DNA of 64,000 bases. It comes from an uncultured Actinomycetaceae bacterium (GTDB taxonomy: Bacteria; Actinomycetota; Actinomycetes; Actinomycetales; Actinomycetaceae). This document shows positions 9,568-19,608 of this stretch, in pieces. The position numbers were made by a program, and so were the translations under genes. Location of the stretch: the NCBI GenBank assembly GCA_902464405.1, contig CABQJD010000004.1:62001-126000 (forward strand). Direction: 5' to 3'. How positions within the stretch are numbered: position 1 is the first letter of the stretch; each line of letters opens with the position of its first letter. The notes below the pieces were generated by a model that had not been told where the DNA came from, made no database searches, and worked only from the letters and a program-made list of their open reading frames with translations.

Positions 9568-10386
9568 ATGATCGGTTTTATCGGCGCAGGAAATATGGGC
9601 AGCGCGATTTTGCACGGCATTCTCGCAGCAAAAATCGCTTCCCCATCTGATATATATTTCTCTCGAACCAACGAGACAGCTGGAAGAGAGCTCGCACAAA
9701 AAACTGGTACGTCTTTTATCCGATCAAACCGAAAGCTTATCGAGGCAGTTGGATCTGGAATCGTCATTCTCGGCGTCAAACCAGCCGTCATGCCAAGCGT
9801 ACTAAAAGAAATTCGGGAGCCTGCCGCCAAAGCTGGCACCACACTCGTCTCTCTCGCAGCAGGAACGACTCTCGATTCTATCACCTCATATCTTGATGCT
9901 GGCCAACCAGTTGTGCGAGCCATGCCAAACGTCTGCGCCCGCATCGGATTAGGGGTGACGGCGCTCTGCTCTCACCATGCTGTCTCTTCCACACAATTCG
10001 AAGAGGTTCGCGCGATCTTCAACGCCGTTGGCACTGCCATCGAGCTGGAAGAAAAAAAATTTTCTGCGTTCACAGCCATTGCAGGATCTTCGCCTGCCTG
10101 GACATTCCAATATATTGATTCTCTCGCACGAGGTGCTTTAGCAGCAGGAATGCACAAAGATGACGCATTGCGAGCAGCTGCTGGAGCAGTTTTGGGAGCT
10201 GCCCAGCTCGTCTTAGATTCGCTCGAAAGTGACATTCGCCCTCAAGCACTGATTGATACCGTCACCTCTCCTGGCGGCACCACGATCGCTGGGCTTATCG
10301 CAGCAGAAGAGGAAGGTTTCAGCCGTGCCACACTCGCCGCTGTCGCCGCCTGTATCGATCGAGATCAGGAAATCACTGACGCCTGA
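9568..10386 (+). CDS. proC: Pyrroline-5-carboxylate reductase
   Basis: The 272-residue enzyme catalyses the last step of proline synthesis, reducing P5C with NAD(P)H. The Rossmann motif IGFIGAGNMGSAIL is at the extreme N-terminus, AMPNVCARIG (substrate-binding region) is near residue 118, and the C-terminal dimerisation signature LIDTVTSPGGTTIAGL is present. The ATG has AAGAGG 5 nt upstream. It stands 67 nt before valS on the same strand; the two may share a transcript, but valS has its own ribosome site. Length is normal for the family. Confidence 0.96.
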   Translation: MIGFIGAGNMGSAILHGILAAKIASPSDIYFSRTNETAGRELAQKTGTSFIRSNRKLIEAVGSGIVILGVKPAVMPSVLKEIREPAAKAGTTLVSLAAGTTLDSITSYLDAGQPVVRAMPNVCARIGLGVTALCSHHAVSSTQFEEVRAIFNAVGTAIELEEKKFSAFTAIAGSSPAWTFQYIDSLARGALAAGMHKDDALRAAAGAVLGAAQLVLDSLESDIRPQALIDTVTSPGGTTIAGLIAAEEEGFSRATLAAVAACIDRDQEITDA

Positions 10387-10453
10387 AGTACGCGCGCATT
10401 ATCTCACATCAACAGATGCAAGCAGTGCCGTACGAATATGGGAGAATAGCAAC

Positions 10454-13126
10454 ATGACTATCGATAATTCCACATTGCGTGAAAGCGCTTTAGTTCCTGA
10501 AAAAGCAGCACTTGAAGGACTCGAAGCTCACTGGGCAAACCGCTGGGCTGACGACGATCTCTATGCATTCGATACCAACACAACTCGTGAGGCTGTGTAT
10601 TCTATCGATACGCCGCCACCCACAGTGAGCGGTTCTTTGCACGTTGGGCACGTCTTCAGTTATACCCACACAGATGTGATTGCCCGCTACAAGCGTATGC
10701 AGGGCATGAATGTGTTTTATCCGATGGGCTGGGACGATAACGGCTTACCGACTGAGCGCCGTGTACAAAATTACTATGGTGTCCGTTGCGACCCATCACT
10801 GCCCTATGAACCAGATTTTGTACCACCTCATGATGGCGGAGATGGCAAAAGTATTAAATATGCAGATCAAAAGCCAATCAGCCGTCGTAATTTCATTGAA
10901 TTGTGCTGGAAGCTCACAGCGGAAGACGAAAAACAGTTCGAGCATTTATGGCGCTATCTTGGGCTTTCTGTGGATTGGAAGCAAAATTATCAAACAATTG
11001 GCGCCAAAGCTCAAAAAGTCGCCCAAGCTGCTTTCATTAAAAATCTCGAACGCGGCGAAGCATACCAAAGCCAGGCTCCGGGTTTATGGGACGTCACATT
11101 CCAAACGGCAGTTGCCCAAGCCGAGCTGGAAGCGCGCGATTACCCTGGGCATTATCACGCGCTAGCTTTCCACTCATCATCAGGCGGTGAGGATATCGTC
11201 ATCGAAACAACACGTCCTGAACTTCTTCCTGCTTGCTGCGCACTCATTGCGCACCCAGATGACGAGCGTTATCAGCACCTCTTTGGTCAAACCGTCACTT
11301 CTCCGATATTTAATGTGGAAATCCCTGTGCTTGCACATCCGAAAGCTGAGATGGATAAAGGCGCTGGCATTGCTATGTGCTGTACGTTCGGCGATGTGAC
11401 GGACGTTGAGTGGTGGCGTGATTTGGAGCTTCCACTGCGCAATATCTTACGTAAAGACGGCCGACTTTTCGCTGAAACTCCGCAGTGGATTACCGATCCT
11501 GCTGGGCGAGATATGTATGCGCAGATGGGCGGCAAAACTACGTTCTCGGCGCGTAAAGCTCTCGTGGATGCACTCAAAGAAACGGGTGAGATGATTGGCT
11601 CTGAGCAGCCGACAATGCGTAAAACCAACTTCTTTGAAAAAGGAGATAAGCCGCTCGAAATTGTGATGAGCCGACAGTGGTATATCCGCAACGGCGGCAC
11701 AGCTCACACCGAATCAAACGGAAAAGAACTACGCACTAATCTCGTCAATCGTGGGCACGAAATCGATTTCCATCCCGATTTTATGCGTGTCCGCTACGAA
11801 AACTGGGTACAGGGGCTCAACACCGATTGGCTCGTCTCTCGCCAGCGTTTCTTCGGAGTGCCACTTCCCGTCTGGTACAAAATTAACGCGAGCGGCGATG
11901 TGGATTATGATGCTGTTCTCACGCCAACACTCGATCAGCTCCCAGTAGACCCCACCACAGACTGCCCTCCAGGCTATGATGAAGCACAACGAGGGGTACC
12001 AGGTGGTTTCCAAGGCGAAGTTGATATTCTCGATACATGGGCTACCTCAAGCCTCACACCACAAATTGCGGGAGGCTGGCTTACCGATAGCGAACTTTTT
12101 GCGAATGTATATCCGATGGATGTGCGTCCGCAAGGGCAAGATATTATCCGTACGTGGCTCTTCTCAACGATGGTACGCGCTCATCTCGAATTCGCAGGAA
12201 CTCCTTGGAAGCATGCTGCGATTTCTGGATGGATTCTCGATCCAGACCACAAGAAGATGAGCAAGAGCAAAGGTAATGTGGTGACGCCGATGGCTTTGCT
12301 GGAAAAGCACGGATCAGATGCTGTGCGCTACTGGGCTGCTTCCGCACGCCTCGGCACTGACGCCGCATTTGATGAGCAGCAGATGAAAATTGGGCGTCGT
12401 TTAGCGATGAAGTTACTCAACGCATCGAAATTTGCGATAGCTACCTCGGGTGAAAATGCACAATTAAACCTCGATATAGCCGCTATTACGGAACCCCTCG
12501 ACCGAGCAATGCTCGCAGAGCTGGCACAGGTGGTAGATCAAGCCACAGCAGCACTTGAAAATTACGATCACACTCGCGCTCTTGAACTCACTGAGACTCT
12601 TTTCTGGACGTTCTGTGACGATTATCTGGAGCTCGTGAAAGCTCGCGCATACGATCGTGACGGCGAGATCTCTGCTCAGGAAGGCGGAGCTGCGAAAGTT
12701 GCATCAGCTCGCGCTACGCTCAACATCGCTATCGATACGTTTGTGCGTCTCTTTGCTCCTGTGCTTCCTTATGCTGCAGAAGAAGTATGGAGCTGGTATC
12801 GCACTGGATCAGTACACCGCGCCGCATGGCCGTCTGCTAAAGATTTTGAGGTAGATACAGATGCACATGTTTTACGAGCAGCATCGGCTGCGCTTATTGC
12901 GCTTCGCAAGGTCAAGACCGAGCAAAAAGTGGCTCAGCGCAGTGAATACCTGCACGTCACTTTGACGGTTCCTGGCAAGGAGCTGAAAGCAACGCAAGCT
13001 GTGATAAGGGATCTGGCAGCGACGTCAAACGTCAGTGGAGAGTTTACTTTGCTTGAAGCGGATGTAGATGCCCCTATCGTTACTGATTTTGAGCTTGAAG
13101 CAGCGCAGCCACGCAAAAATAGCTGA
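10454..13126 (+). CDS. valS: Valyl-tRNA synthetase
   Basis: The 890-residue class I synthetase charges tRNA-Val. The HIGH-type signature is TVSGSLHVGHVFSYTHTDV and the KMSKS loop is HKKMSKSKGNVV. An editing domain lies between them, with an anticodon-binding domain and a short C-terminal coiled arm afterwards. The frame is open up to 10253 and overlaps proC there, so the ATG at 10454 (MTIDNSTLRE), with GGGAG 9 nt upstream, is the credible start. No T-box core was seen before this gene, unlike ileS. Confidence 0.96.
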   Translation: MTIDNSTLRESALVPEKAALEGLEAHWANRWADDDLYAFDTNTTREAVYSIDTPPPTVSGSLHVGHVFSYTHTDVIARYKRMQGMNVFYPMGWDDNGLPTERRVQNYYGVRCDPSLPYEPDFVPPHDGGDGKSIKYADQKPISRRNFIELCWKLTAEDEKQFEHLWRYLGLSVDWKQNYQTIGAKAQKVAQAAFIKNLERGEAYQSQAPGLWDVTFQTAVAQAELEARDYPGHYHALAFHSSSGGEDIVIETTRPELLPACCALIAHPDDERYQHLFGQTVTSPIFNVEIPVLAHPKAEMDKGAGIAMCCTFGDVTDVEWWRDLELPLRNILRKDGRLFAETPQWITDPAGRDMYAQMGGKTTFSARKALVDALKETGEMIGSEQPTMRKTNFFEKGDKPLEIVMSRQWYIRNGGTAHTESNGKELRTNLVNRGHEIDFHPDFMRVRYENWVQGLNTDWLVSRQRFFGVPLPVWYKINASGDVDYDAVLTPTLDQLPVDPTTDCPPGYDEAQRGVPGGFQGEVDILDTWATSSLTPQIAGGWLTDSELFANVYPMDVRPQGQDIIRTWLFSTMVRAHLEFAGTPWKHAAISGWILDPDHKKMSKSKGNVVTPMALLEKHGSDAVRYWAASARLGTDAAFDEQQMKIGRRLAMKLLNASKFAIATSGENAQLNLDIAAITEPLDRAMLAELAQVVDQATAALENYDHTRALELTETLFWTFCDDYLELVKARAYDRDGEISAQEGGAAKVASARATLNIAIDTFVRLFAPVLPYAAEEVWSWYRTGSVHRAAWPSAKDFEVDTDAHVLRAASAALIALRKVKTEQKVAQRSEYLHVTLTVPGKELKATQAVIRDLAATSNVSGEFTLLEADVDAPIVTDFELEAAQPRKNS

Positions 13127-13200
13127 TTGCCCCCGTAAGCACCTTATGTTTACAGGATAAAATACACAATAGACGAGGCAGAAAAACTGAGGAGTATTGA

Positions 13201-15042
13201 ATGAACCGTTTTCTCGATGAAGAAGGAGTTGCATTTCGCCCAGGTAAATTCGTGATACCTGACGATTTGACTGTGCCTGCGCTTATGCGTCGGCAGGCGG
13301 AAAACACTCCTCGCCGTACCGTGATTCAAAGAAAATCTGACTTCTCTAATACATGGACAAACGTCACGTGGGCGCAGTTCAACAAAGAAATTCGCTCGGT
13401 AGCGCGTGGGCTTATTGCTTGGGGGCTGAAGCCGGGAGATGCGATTGGCATTATGAGCCACACCTGCTATCAGTGGGTTCTCTTTGATCTTGCTATCCAG
13501 TTTGCGGGTGGAATTGCCGTGCCAATCTACGAAACTGATTCAACGGATCAGGCTGAATGGATTATTCACGATGCTAATATCCGCGCTGTTGTTGTGGAAA
13601 ACGCGTCGCTACGATCTGTGCTTGCACCTTTGCTTAAAAAACAAAAGAAGCTCGAGAAGCTGTGGGTGCTGAGCGAAGACGATCAGAGCCGTATTGAAGC
13701 CCTAGGAAGCAGCGATCTTGATGCTGAAATCGATCGCCGTATCGATGCTCAAAAAGCGGATGACCTATGGACGATTATCTACACATCTGGCACTACTGGG
13801 CAGCCGAAAGGCGCAGAGCTTACCCATCGCAACATTTTGCACGTAGTGATGAACGGTCCCACTGATGAAGAGCTTATGCCAGTAATCGCAGGAAAAGACG
13901 CTCGCACGCTTATTTTCCTGCCAATGGCTCACGTTTTTGCGCGCTTCATCAATCTCACGATGTTTTATGCAGGCAATGCTGTGGGCTACTGCCCAGATAC
14001 AAAAAATCTTGTGGCAGATATGCAGAGTTTCAAACCAAGTTTCGTTTTAGCTGTGCCGCGTGTGTTTGAAAAAATTTATAATGCGGCAGATGCGAAGGCT
14101 GGCAAAGGTTTTGCACTGCGCACATTCCGTACCTTTGCAAAAGTTGCTATCAATTATTCGCGAGCGCTTGATACTGACGAAGGACCTTCAAAGAAGCTCA
14201 TTGCTCAGCGAACGCTTGGCGATCGTCTCGTCTACTCGAAAATCAAAGAAATTATGGGGGGTAAGCTTCGCTACGCAATTTCTGGCGGTGCTCCACTCGG
14301 CGAACGATTGGGCGCATTCTTCCGAGGCATTGGGATCCCTGTTTTAGAAGGTTACGGGCTCACGGAGACGAGTGCGCCCACTGCAGTAAATACTCCAGAT
14401 TCTTTGCGTATTGGCTCAGTAGGACCAGCATATCCAGGATGCTACGTGAAAGTGGCTGCCGATGGGGAACTTCTCGTGAAGGGTGATCACGTCTTCCGTG
14501 GTTATCACAATAATAAGAAAGCCACGGCAGAAGTATTTACAGAAGATGGCTGGTTTCGCACTGGCGATATGGGGCGTATTGACGATGAGGATTTCATCTG
14601 GATTACTGGACGCAAAAAAGAACTGATTGTAACGGCAGGCGGCAAAAACGTTGCTCCTGCTCCGCTTGAAGATCTCTTACGCGGGCACCCTCTTATTTCG
14701 CAAGTTGTGGTAGTAGGCGATCAAAAGCCATTTATTTCCGCAATCGTCACTCTCGATGCCGAAGCTCTCCCTCGCTGGCTCGAAAACCACGATCTGCCGC
14801 CTATGAGTGTGCCAGAAGCTGCCAGCGATCCTCAGGTGATTGCCGCAATTGACCGTGCAGTTAAACGCACAAATACTCATGTTTCTCGCGCGGAATCTAT
14901 TCGTAAATTCCAGATTCTCACCACCGATTTCACTACAGGAAATGGCTACCTCACTCCGTCGATGAAGGTGAAACGCTCGAAAGTCATTGCTGATTTCTCT
15001 GCCGTTATCGACAATATCTACGGCACCACTACGAAAAAATAA
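13201..15042 (+). CDS. Long-chain fatty acid--CoA ligase (AMP-forming)
   Basis: The 613-residue protein belongs to the ANL adenylate-forming family. The phosphate-binding loop is IIYTSGTTGQPKGAELTH near residue 200, the A5 region is LEGYGLTETSAPTAVN, and the hinge/ATP motif is GWFRTGDMGRID followed by ITGRKKELIVTAGGKNVAP. The pattern fits the FadD15-like long-chain acyl-CoA synthetases of actinobacteria, which activate fatty acids at the membrane. GAGGAG lies 6 nt before the ATG. A transporter gene follows 59 nt downstream; a functional link is only a guess. Confidence 0.93.
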   Translation: MNRFLDEEGVAFRPGKFVIPDDLTVPALMRRQAENTPRRTVIQRKSDFSNTWTNVTWAQFNKEIRSVARGLIAWGLKPGDAIGIMSHTCYQWVLFDLAIQFAGGIAVPIYETDSTDQAEWIIHDANIRAVVVENASLRSVLAPLLKKQKKLEKLWVLSEDDQSRIEALGSSDLDAEIDRRIDAQKADDLWTIIYTSGTTGQPKGAELTHRNILHVVMNGPTDEELMPVIAGKDARTLIFLPMAHVFARFINLTMFYAGNAVGYCPDTKNLVADMQSFKPSFVLAVPRVFEKIYNAADAKAGKGFALRTFRTFAKVAINYSRALDTDEGPSKKLIAQRTLGDRLVYSKIKEIMGGKLRYAISGGAPLGERLGAFFRGIGIPVLEGYGLTETSAPTAVNTPDSLRIGSVGPAYPGCYVKVAADGELLVKGDHVFRGYHNNKKATAEVFTEDGWFRTGDMGRIDDEDFIWITGRKKELIVTAGGKNVAPAPLEDLLRGHPLISQVVVVGDQKPFISAIVTLDAEALPRWLENHDLPPMSVPEAASDPQVIAAIDRAVKRTNTHVSRAESIRKFQILTTDFTTGNGYLTPSMKVKRSKVIADFSAVIDNIYGTTTKK

Positions 15043-15101
15043 AGTATATTTATGCATACTCACTGTATATTCACACCTCAAGAAAGGAAGGTGATGGTTA
15101 G

Positions 15102-16388
15102 ATGAGCCAAGAAACGATTATTCATGAAGCGCCCGTGCGGCGCCGATCAGTTTTTGCAGGAACCACAGGAAATCTCGTGGAGTGGTTTGACTGGTCTGTC
15201 TACGGAATTTTCGTGGCGCAATTTGCACCACTCTTCTTCCCTGCAGAAAATCCTACTGCTTCCGTTTTAGCAGGGCTTGCTACATTTGCTGTGGGCTTTT
15301 TCTTCCGTCCGCTCGGAGGAGCCATTATTGGTCCGTTTGCCGATAAGCACGGACGCCAGGCAGGTATGACGCTCACTATATCCCTCATGGCATCAGCGTC
15401 ACTCATTATGGCAGTTGTGCCGACATATGAGCAGATAGGAATTGCTGCACCGATTATTTTGGTGTGTGCACGCGCATTGCAAGGTTTTTCTGCTGGGGGC
15501 GAGTTTGGCACTTCTAGTGCGTTCCTTGTAGAAAATGCGCCGAAAGGGAAACGGGCCTCTGTTGGTATGTGGCAGCAAGTTTCTGTAGGCGGCGGCACAC
15601 TCCTCGCCTCTATTCTTGCAACTGTGATGTTTAAAGCGCTCACGCCAGAGCAAATATCGATGTGGAGCTGGCGCGTAGCTTTTGGTCTCGGCGCTCTCTT
15701 TGGTCTCTTTGGTCTCTATATGCGCCTGCGCGTACCTGATACGGCAATTTCTTCACATGTGCGAGGCAAAGATCTTGTGCCTCGTCGCCCTCTCTTCTCT
15801 ATTTTCAAGAGTTATCCACGCCAAGCTTTTTTGGTGATGGGAATCGTCGCTTTAGGCACAGCTCTCGTACAGTTCTGGTTCGTCAATTTGCCGACAATGA
15901 TGAAAACTCTGCCCGTCAATCCTATGCCTCAGAGTGAAGCGCAACCTGCAGCAATGATTGCTCTAGCTGTTTTCACTTTCTGCCTCCCCCTCTTTGGACG
16001 TCTGTCGGATAAGTATGGGCGCCGTCCCCTCCTGCTCTTCTATTCGCTAGGTACAGCTCTGGTGAGTGTTCCTCTCTTAGCTTTCGTACAGCCCACATTC
16101 ACAAGTCTGCTCATCGTCGCAGTTTCTGGCGGCATCTTCTGCTCTGCATACGGAGCATCCTTGGCGGCAGTAATGGCTGAGCAGTTCCCACCCGAAGTGC
16201 GCAACGCAGGCATCTCACTGCCATACGGAATTTCTGTGGCGCTCTTTGGCGGCACATTCCCAGTTATCGCAACTGCGCTCCAAGCATCTGGAAAGTTCCA
16301 TATATTTTTGGGCATCCTGTTTGTCTGCGCTCTGCTCACCACTTTCCTCTTCTGGAAGATGCCAGAGACGAAAGACGCAACTATCTAA
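15102..16388 (+). CDS. MFS transporter, metabolite:H+ symporter (MHS) type
   Basis: The 428-residue product has about 12 membrane segments. The N-terminus (GTTGNLVEWFDWSVYGIF) and the first cytoplasmic loop (FRPLGGAIIGPFADKHGRQ) are the classic signatures of the MHS family, which includes ProP, KgtP and ShiA. These take up organic acids, osmolytes or shikimate with protons. The second MFS half has GRLSDKYGRRPLL. The particular solute is not resolved. AAGGAAGG precedes the ATG. It ends just before a strong bidirectional terminator shared with clpX. Confidence 0.92.
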   Translation: MSQETIIHEAPVRRRSVFAGTTGNLVEWFDWSVYGIFVAQFAPLFFPAENPTASVLAGLATFAVGFFFRPLGGAIIGPFADKHGRQAGMTLTISLMASASLIMAVVPTYEQIGIAAPIILVCARALQGFSAGGEFGTSSAFLVENAPKGKRASVGMWQQVSVGGGTLLASILATVMFKALTPEQISMWSWRVAFGLGALFGLFGLYMRLRVPDTAISSHVRGKDLVPRRPLFSIFKSYPRQAFLVMGIVALGTALVQFWFVNLPTMMKTLPVNPMPQSEAQPAAMIALAVFTFCLPLFGRLSDKYGRRPLLLFYSLGTALVSVPLLAFVQPTFTSLLIVAVSGGIFCSAYGASLAAVMAEQFPPEVRNAGISLPYGISVALFGGTFPVIATALQASGKFHIFLGILFVCALLTTFLFWKMPETKDATI

Positions 16389-16450
16389 GAGCTCTCATAC
16401 ACCGATGCTGTGGTCAACAGACGATGTATCTTTTATCGACCACAGCTATA

Positions 16451-16492
16451 GTGGGGAGGGTTGCAGCCATGTAGCATTGCAACCCTCCCCAC
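16451..16492. terminator. Strong hairpin between convergent MFS gene and clpX
   Basis: GTGGGGAGGGTTGCA (16451-16465) pairs perfectly with TGCAACCCTCCCCAC (16478-16492): a 15-bp stem with a 12-nt loop. It begins 5 nt after the clpX stop codon on the minus strand and 63 nt after the MFS stop on the plus strand, so it most likely serves both. Neither side has a long T-run. Confidence 0.8.
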
Positions 16493-16496
16493 TCGT

Positions 16497-17807
16497 TTAC
16501 GCTGTTTTTGCTCCTGTTTCTTTAAGAAGAAGTTGCGGCTCTCCCTCACCTGTAACAGCTTCAAGGGTTATGACAACTCGTTCAACATCGTCACGCGATG
16601 GAATATCAAACATAAGCTCACGCAAGATATTTTCAAGAATAGAGCGCAAACCGCGTGCTCCTGTGCCGCGTTCCATTGCTTGCGCAGCAATTGCTTCAAG
16701 AGCTGGCTCAGTAAACTGCAACTGCACACCATCAAGTTCAAACATTTTTTGATACTGCTTAATGAGTGCGTTCTTAGGCTTCACAAGAATATCGACGAGA
16801 TCACTCTGAGCTAGCCCATCAACTGTGGCAATAATAGGTAGGCGCCCAACAAGCTCAGGGATAAGCCCGAACTTATGGAGATCTTCTGGCGTCACATCAT
16901 GGAAAAGATCAGCATTATGGTCTGCACTGTGCAGCTGAGCCCCGAAACCAATCCCACGCCGCCCTGCTCGATTAGCAACGATATCCTCCATACCTGCAAA
17001 TGCACCTGCAACAATAAAGAGAATATTTGCAGTATCAACATGAATCATATCTTGCTGGCTAGGATTCTTGCGCCCGCCTTGCGGAGGAATAGATGCTGTT
17101 GTGCCTTCAATAATTTTGAGCAGTGCCTGCTGCACCCCTTCCCCAGAAACATCTCGGGTGATCGAGGGATTTTCACTCTTTCGCGAAATTTTATCAATCT
17201 CGTCGATATAAATGATTCCACGCTCGGCTCGTGCCACATCTCCGTCTGCTGCCTGCAGAAGTTTCAACAAGATATTTTCCACATCGTCGCCCACATAGCC
17301 TGCTTCCGTGAGCGCTGTAGCATCCGCAATAGCAAAAGGCACATTAAGCATACGTGCAAGAGATTGAGCAAGATAGGTTTTTCCTGTGCCTGTCGGACCC
17401 ATGAGCAAAATATTCGATTTCCCTATCTCTACCAGCTCATCATCTTCCAAAATATCTTGGCTGCCGGATCGGAGCTTCTTCGTATGCATCACCGTATTGA
17501 GCTTCTCTTGCGCTCGGATACGCTTGTAATGGTTGTAGACGGCGACTGCAAGCGTCCGCTTTGCGGCCTGCTGTCCGATCACATATTCATCAAGGAAATC
17601 ATAAATTTCTTGAGGTTTTGGCAGTTTTGTTTTTTCGGCTTTTTCCTGCGCCTCATGACCAAGCTCTTCTGTGATGATCTCATTACACAGTTCAATACAC
17701 TCATTGCAAATATAGACGCCAGAACCCGTGATAAGTTTGCGCACTTGGCGCTGACTCTTCTGACAAAATGAGCATTTGAGAATATCTGCGGCATCTGCAG
17801 TGGGCAT
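16497..17807 (-). CDS. clpX: ATP-dependent Clp protease ATP-binding subunit ClpX
   Basis: The 436-residue AAA+ unfoldase feeds substrates to ClpP. The N-terminal zinc-binding domain has CSFC and CNEC pairs (C12, C15, C34, C37). The Walker A is GPTGTGKTYLAQ, the pore loop is GYVGDDVE, the Walker B is IIYIDEIDKI, and the RGIGFGAQ loop is the IGF-type ClpP-docking element. AAGGAGG lies 8 nt before the ATG. It lies downstream of clpP1-clpP2 on the same strand, after a 265-bp spacer with marked secondary structure. Length is standard. Confidence 0.98.
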   Translation of the reverse strand: MPTADAADILKCSFCQKSQRQVRKLITGSGVYICNECIELCNEIITEELGHEAQEKAEKTKLPKPQEIYDFLDEYVIGQQAAKRTLAVAVYNHYKRIRAQEKLNTVMHTKKLRSGSQDILEDDELVEIGKSNILLMGPTGTGKTYLAQSLARMLNVPFAIADATALTEAGYVGDDVENILLKLLQAADGDVARAERGIIYIDEIDKISRKSENPSITRDVSGEGVQQALLKIIEGTTASIPPQGGRKNPSQQDMIHVDTANILFIVAGAFAGMEDIVANRAGRRGIGFGAQLHSADHNADLFHDVTPEDLHKFGLIPELVGRLPIIATVDGLAQSDLVDILVKPKNALIKQYQKMFELDGVQLQFTEPALEAIAAQAMERGTGARGLRSILENILRELMFDIPSRDDVERVVITLEAVTGEGEPQLLLKETGAKTA

Positions 17808-17971
17808 ACCTCATACCTCCTTGAAACCTACCCCACTATTTCACACTAAAGCTGAACATTTTTCCACGGGGCGCGCGGCGTGGAGGTGACGATACAATTA
17901 AGTAGCGATACGCGCTCGTATATAGCTCGCACTGGGATGCGATGCACACCTAGGTGACGATGAATAAGTGA

Positions 17972-18040
17972 CGCTGGGCGCCCAGATAGCGAGTCGCCCA
18001 GCGCGAAGTAAACGTGGAGACTACTTCACACTGAGCGACT
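17972..18040. repeat. Competing inverted repeats in the clpP2-clpX spacer
   Basis: CGCTGGGCG (17972-17980) pairs with CGCCCAGCG (17995-18003). An overlapping CGAGTCGC near 17990 can instead pair with GCGACTCG near 18032, with GAAGTA/TACTTC nested within. The two pairings share bases, so they exclude one another. No clear T-run follows on the minus strand. It may be a terminator, attenuator or processing site that separates clpX output from clpP1P2. Confidence 0.5.
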
Positions 18041-18072
18041 CGTCATCTATAAGCAAAAACTTAGGGGGGCAG

Positions 18073-18729
18073 CTATGCAGCGGCATCTTTACGAGATACA
18101 AGCACCTGATCGACAAGACCGTATTCTTTTGCCTGCTGAGCAGTAAGAATTTTATCGCGCGAAATATCTTTAGCTACTCGCTCTCGCGGCTGCCCAGAAT
18201 GCTGAGCAATCGTATCAATCAGCCACTGGTTCATGCGATCAATTTCATCTGCCACAATCGCAATATCGGAAGCCTGCCCCTGCATTCCTTCCATAGCTGG
18301 CTCGTGAATGAGAATACGCGCATTTGGAAGTGCTAAACGACGCCCAGGAGCACCAGCCGTCAAGAGCACAGCAGCTGCAGATGCCGCCTGCCCGAGGCAC
18401 ACCGTCTGAATTTGCGGCTTAATATACTGCATTGTGTCGTAAATAGCAGTGAGAGCCGTGAAGCTGCCGCCAGGAGAATTGATGTACATCGTAATCGGCG
18501 AATCCGGATCGATCGATTCGAGCACAAGAAGCTGTGCCATCACGTCATCAGCTGAAGCGTCATCAACTTGCACACCAAGAAAGACAATACGATCTTCAAA
18601 GAGCTTGGCATAAGGATCTTGCCGCTTATAGCCGTAGGGAGTGCGCTCTTCAAAGTTTGGAAGAATATAGCGAGCTTGAGGCATTGTTGGAGCTGCGCCG
18701 CCAGGGAGAACCATACCGTTATTCATCAT
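18073..18729 (-). CDS. clpP2: ATP-dependent Clp protease proteolytic subunit ClpP2
   Basis: The 218-residue serine peptidase has the catalytic Ser in CLGQAASAAAVLL and the catalytic His in ARILIHEPAMEG. Actinobacteria make a mixed ClpP1P2 tetradecamer; the downstream copy, next to clpX, corresponds to ClpP2. The N-terminal LPNFEERTPYGYKRQDPYAKL resembles the long ClpP2 propeptide region. AGGAG lies 8 nt upstream of the first of two consecutive ATGs. It starts 18 nt after the clpP1 stop, so the two are almost certainly one operon. Confidence 0.96.
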   Translation of the reverse strand: MMNNGMVLPGGAAPTMPQARYILPNFEERTPYGYKRQDPYAKLFEDRIVFLGVQVDDASADDVMAQLLVLESIDPDSPITMYINSPGGSFTALTAIYDTMQYIKPQIQTVCLGQAASAAAVLLTAGAPGRRLALPNARILIHEPAMEGMQGQASDIAIVADEIDRMNQWLIDTIAQHSGQPRERVAKDISRDKILTAQQAKEYGLVDQVLVSRKDAAA

Positions 18730-18747
18730 AAGTTACACTCCTCTTTC

Positions 18748-19410
18748 TCAGTTTGCGCTCTGCGCGGTATCACTGCCTGAAGCCGATCCTTCGCCGTCAC
18801 TTACGCCGCCTCCGCCAATCACAGAGCTCGCATTCGTAATGATATGGTCAGCAAAACCGTACTCAACTGCCTCTTGAGCGTTAAACCAGTGGTCACGATC
18901 AGAATCCGCAATAATTTCTTCCACTGAATGCCCAGTATGCTGAGCATTCAGCTCAGAAAGTTCCTGCTTCATTTTCAAAATAAGATCGGCATTGATACGA
19001 ATATCGGTAGCTGTGCCACCAGCACCGCCCAAAGGCTGGTGCATCAGCACACGAGTATGCGGCGTAATATAACGCTTTCCTTTGGCGCCAGCAGAGAGCA
19101 AGAACTGCCCCATCGAAGCAGCAAGCCCCATACCAACCGTAGCAACATCAGGCTTCACATACTCCATAGTGTCGAAAATAGCCATGCCCGCCGTGACGGA
19201 GCCACCAGGCGAATTGATATACAAATAAATATCTTTATCGGGATCTTCTGCTGAGAGTAGGAGTAGCTGAGCGCAAACCATATTAGCCGATTCGTCTGTG
19301 ACCTGCTCACCGAGCCAGATAATCCGCTCTTTGAGTAAGCGGTTATAGATGGAATCACCAAGACTGACGCCGTGCCCGCCTTCTCCTGTCGCGCTTGGTA
19401 CGTGTGCCAC
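18748..19410 (-). CDS. clpP1: ATP-dependent Clp protease proteolytic subunit ClpP1
   Basis: The catalytic Ser lies in GMGLAASMGQFLLSAG and the His in TRVLMHQPLGGAGG; SDRDHWFNAQEAVEYG carries the usual C-terminal signature. It pairs with ClpP2. Start choice is unsure: the frame is open to 19587 with ATGs at 19587 and 19476 lacking ribosome sites. I prefer GTG at 19410, because AAAGGAG lies just upstream (short spacing, about 3 nt) and the product (221 residues) then has normal ClpP1 length. The acidic, Ser/Gly-rich C-terminal tail (GSASGSDTAQSAN) is longer than usual. Confidence 0.93.
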   Translation of the reverse strand: MAHVPSATGEGGHGVSLGDSIYNRLLKERIIWLGEQVTDESANMVCAQLLLLSAEDPDKDIYLYINSPGGSVTAGMAIFDTMEYVKPDVATVGMGLAASMGQFLLSAGAKGKRYITPHTRVLMHQPLGGAGGTATDIRINADLILKMKQELSELNAQHTGHSVEEIIADSDRDHWFNAQEAVEYGFADHIITNASSVIGGGGVSDGEGSASGSDTAQSAN

Positions 19411-19608
19411 ACGCACTCCTTTCGTCGCAAATTTCTGCCACAAGCTTGCGCTACATGGAGAGCGCATGAAGCTCATTTTTATGTACTCATCTAGCCTAAC
19501 GGTTCTATCCGTTTTTCCTCGTACTAAGCGCCCATACTTTCGCTGTTGGCGTGAATAAAATCTGGTGCGCATCGATATTAAGCTCAATAGCTATCGTATA
19601 AATAGTGC

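Noticed and set aside
16875..17771. 298-codon plus-strand frame antisense to clpX
   Set aside because: Shadow of clpX; Cys/His/Ile-rich composition without domains.
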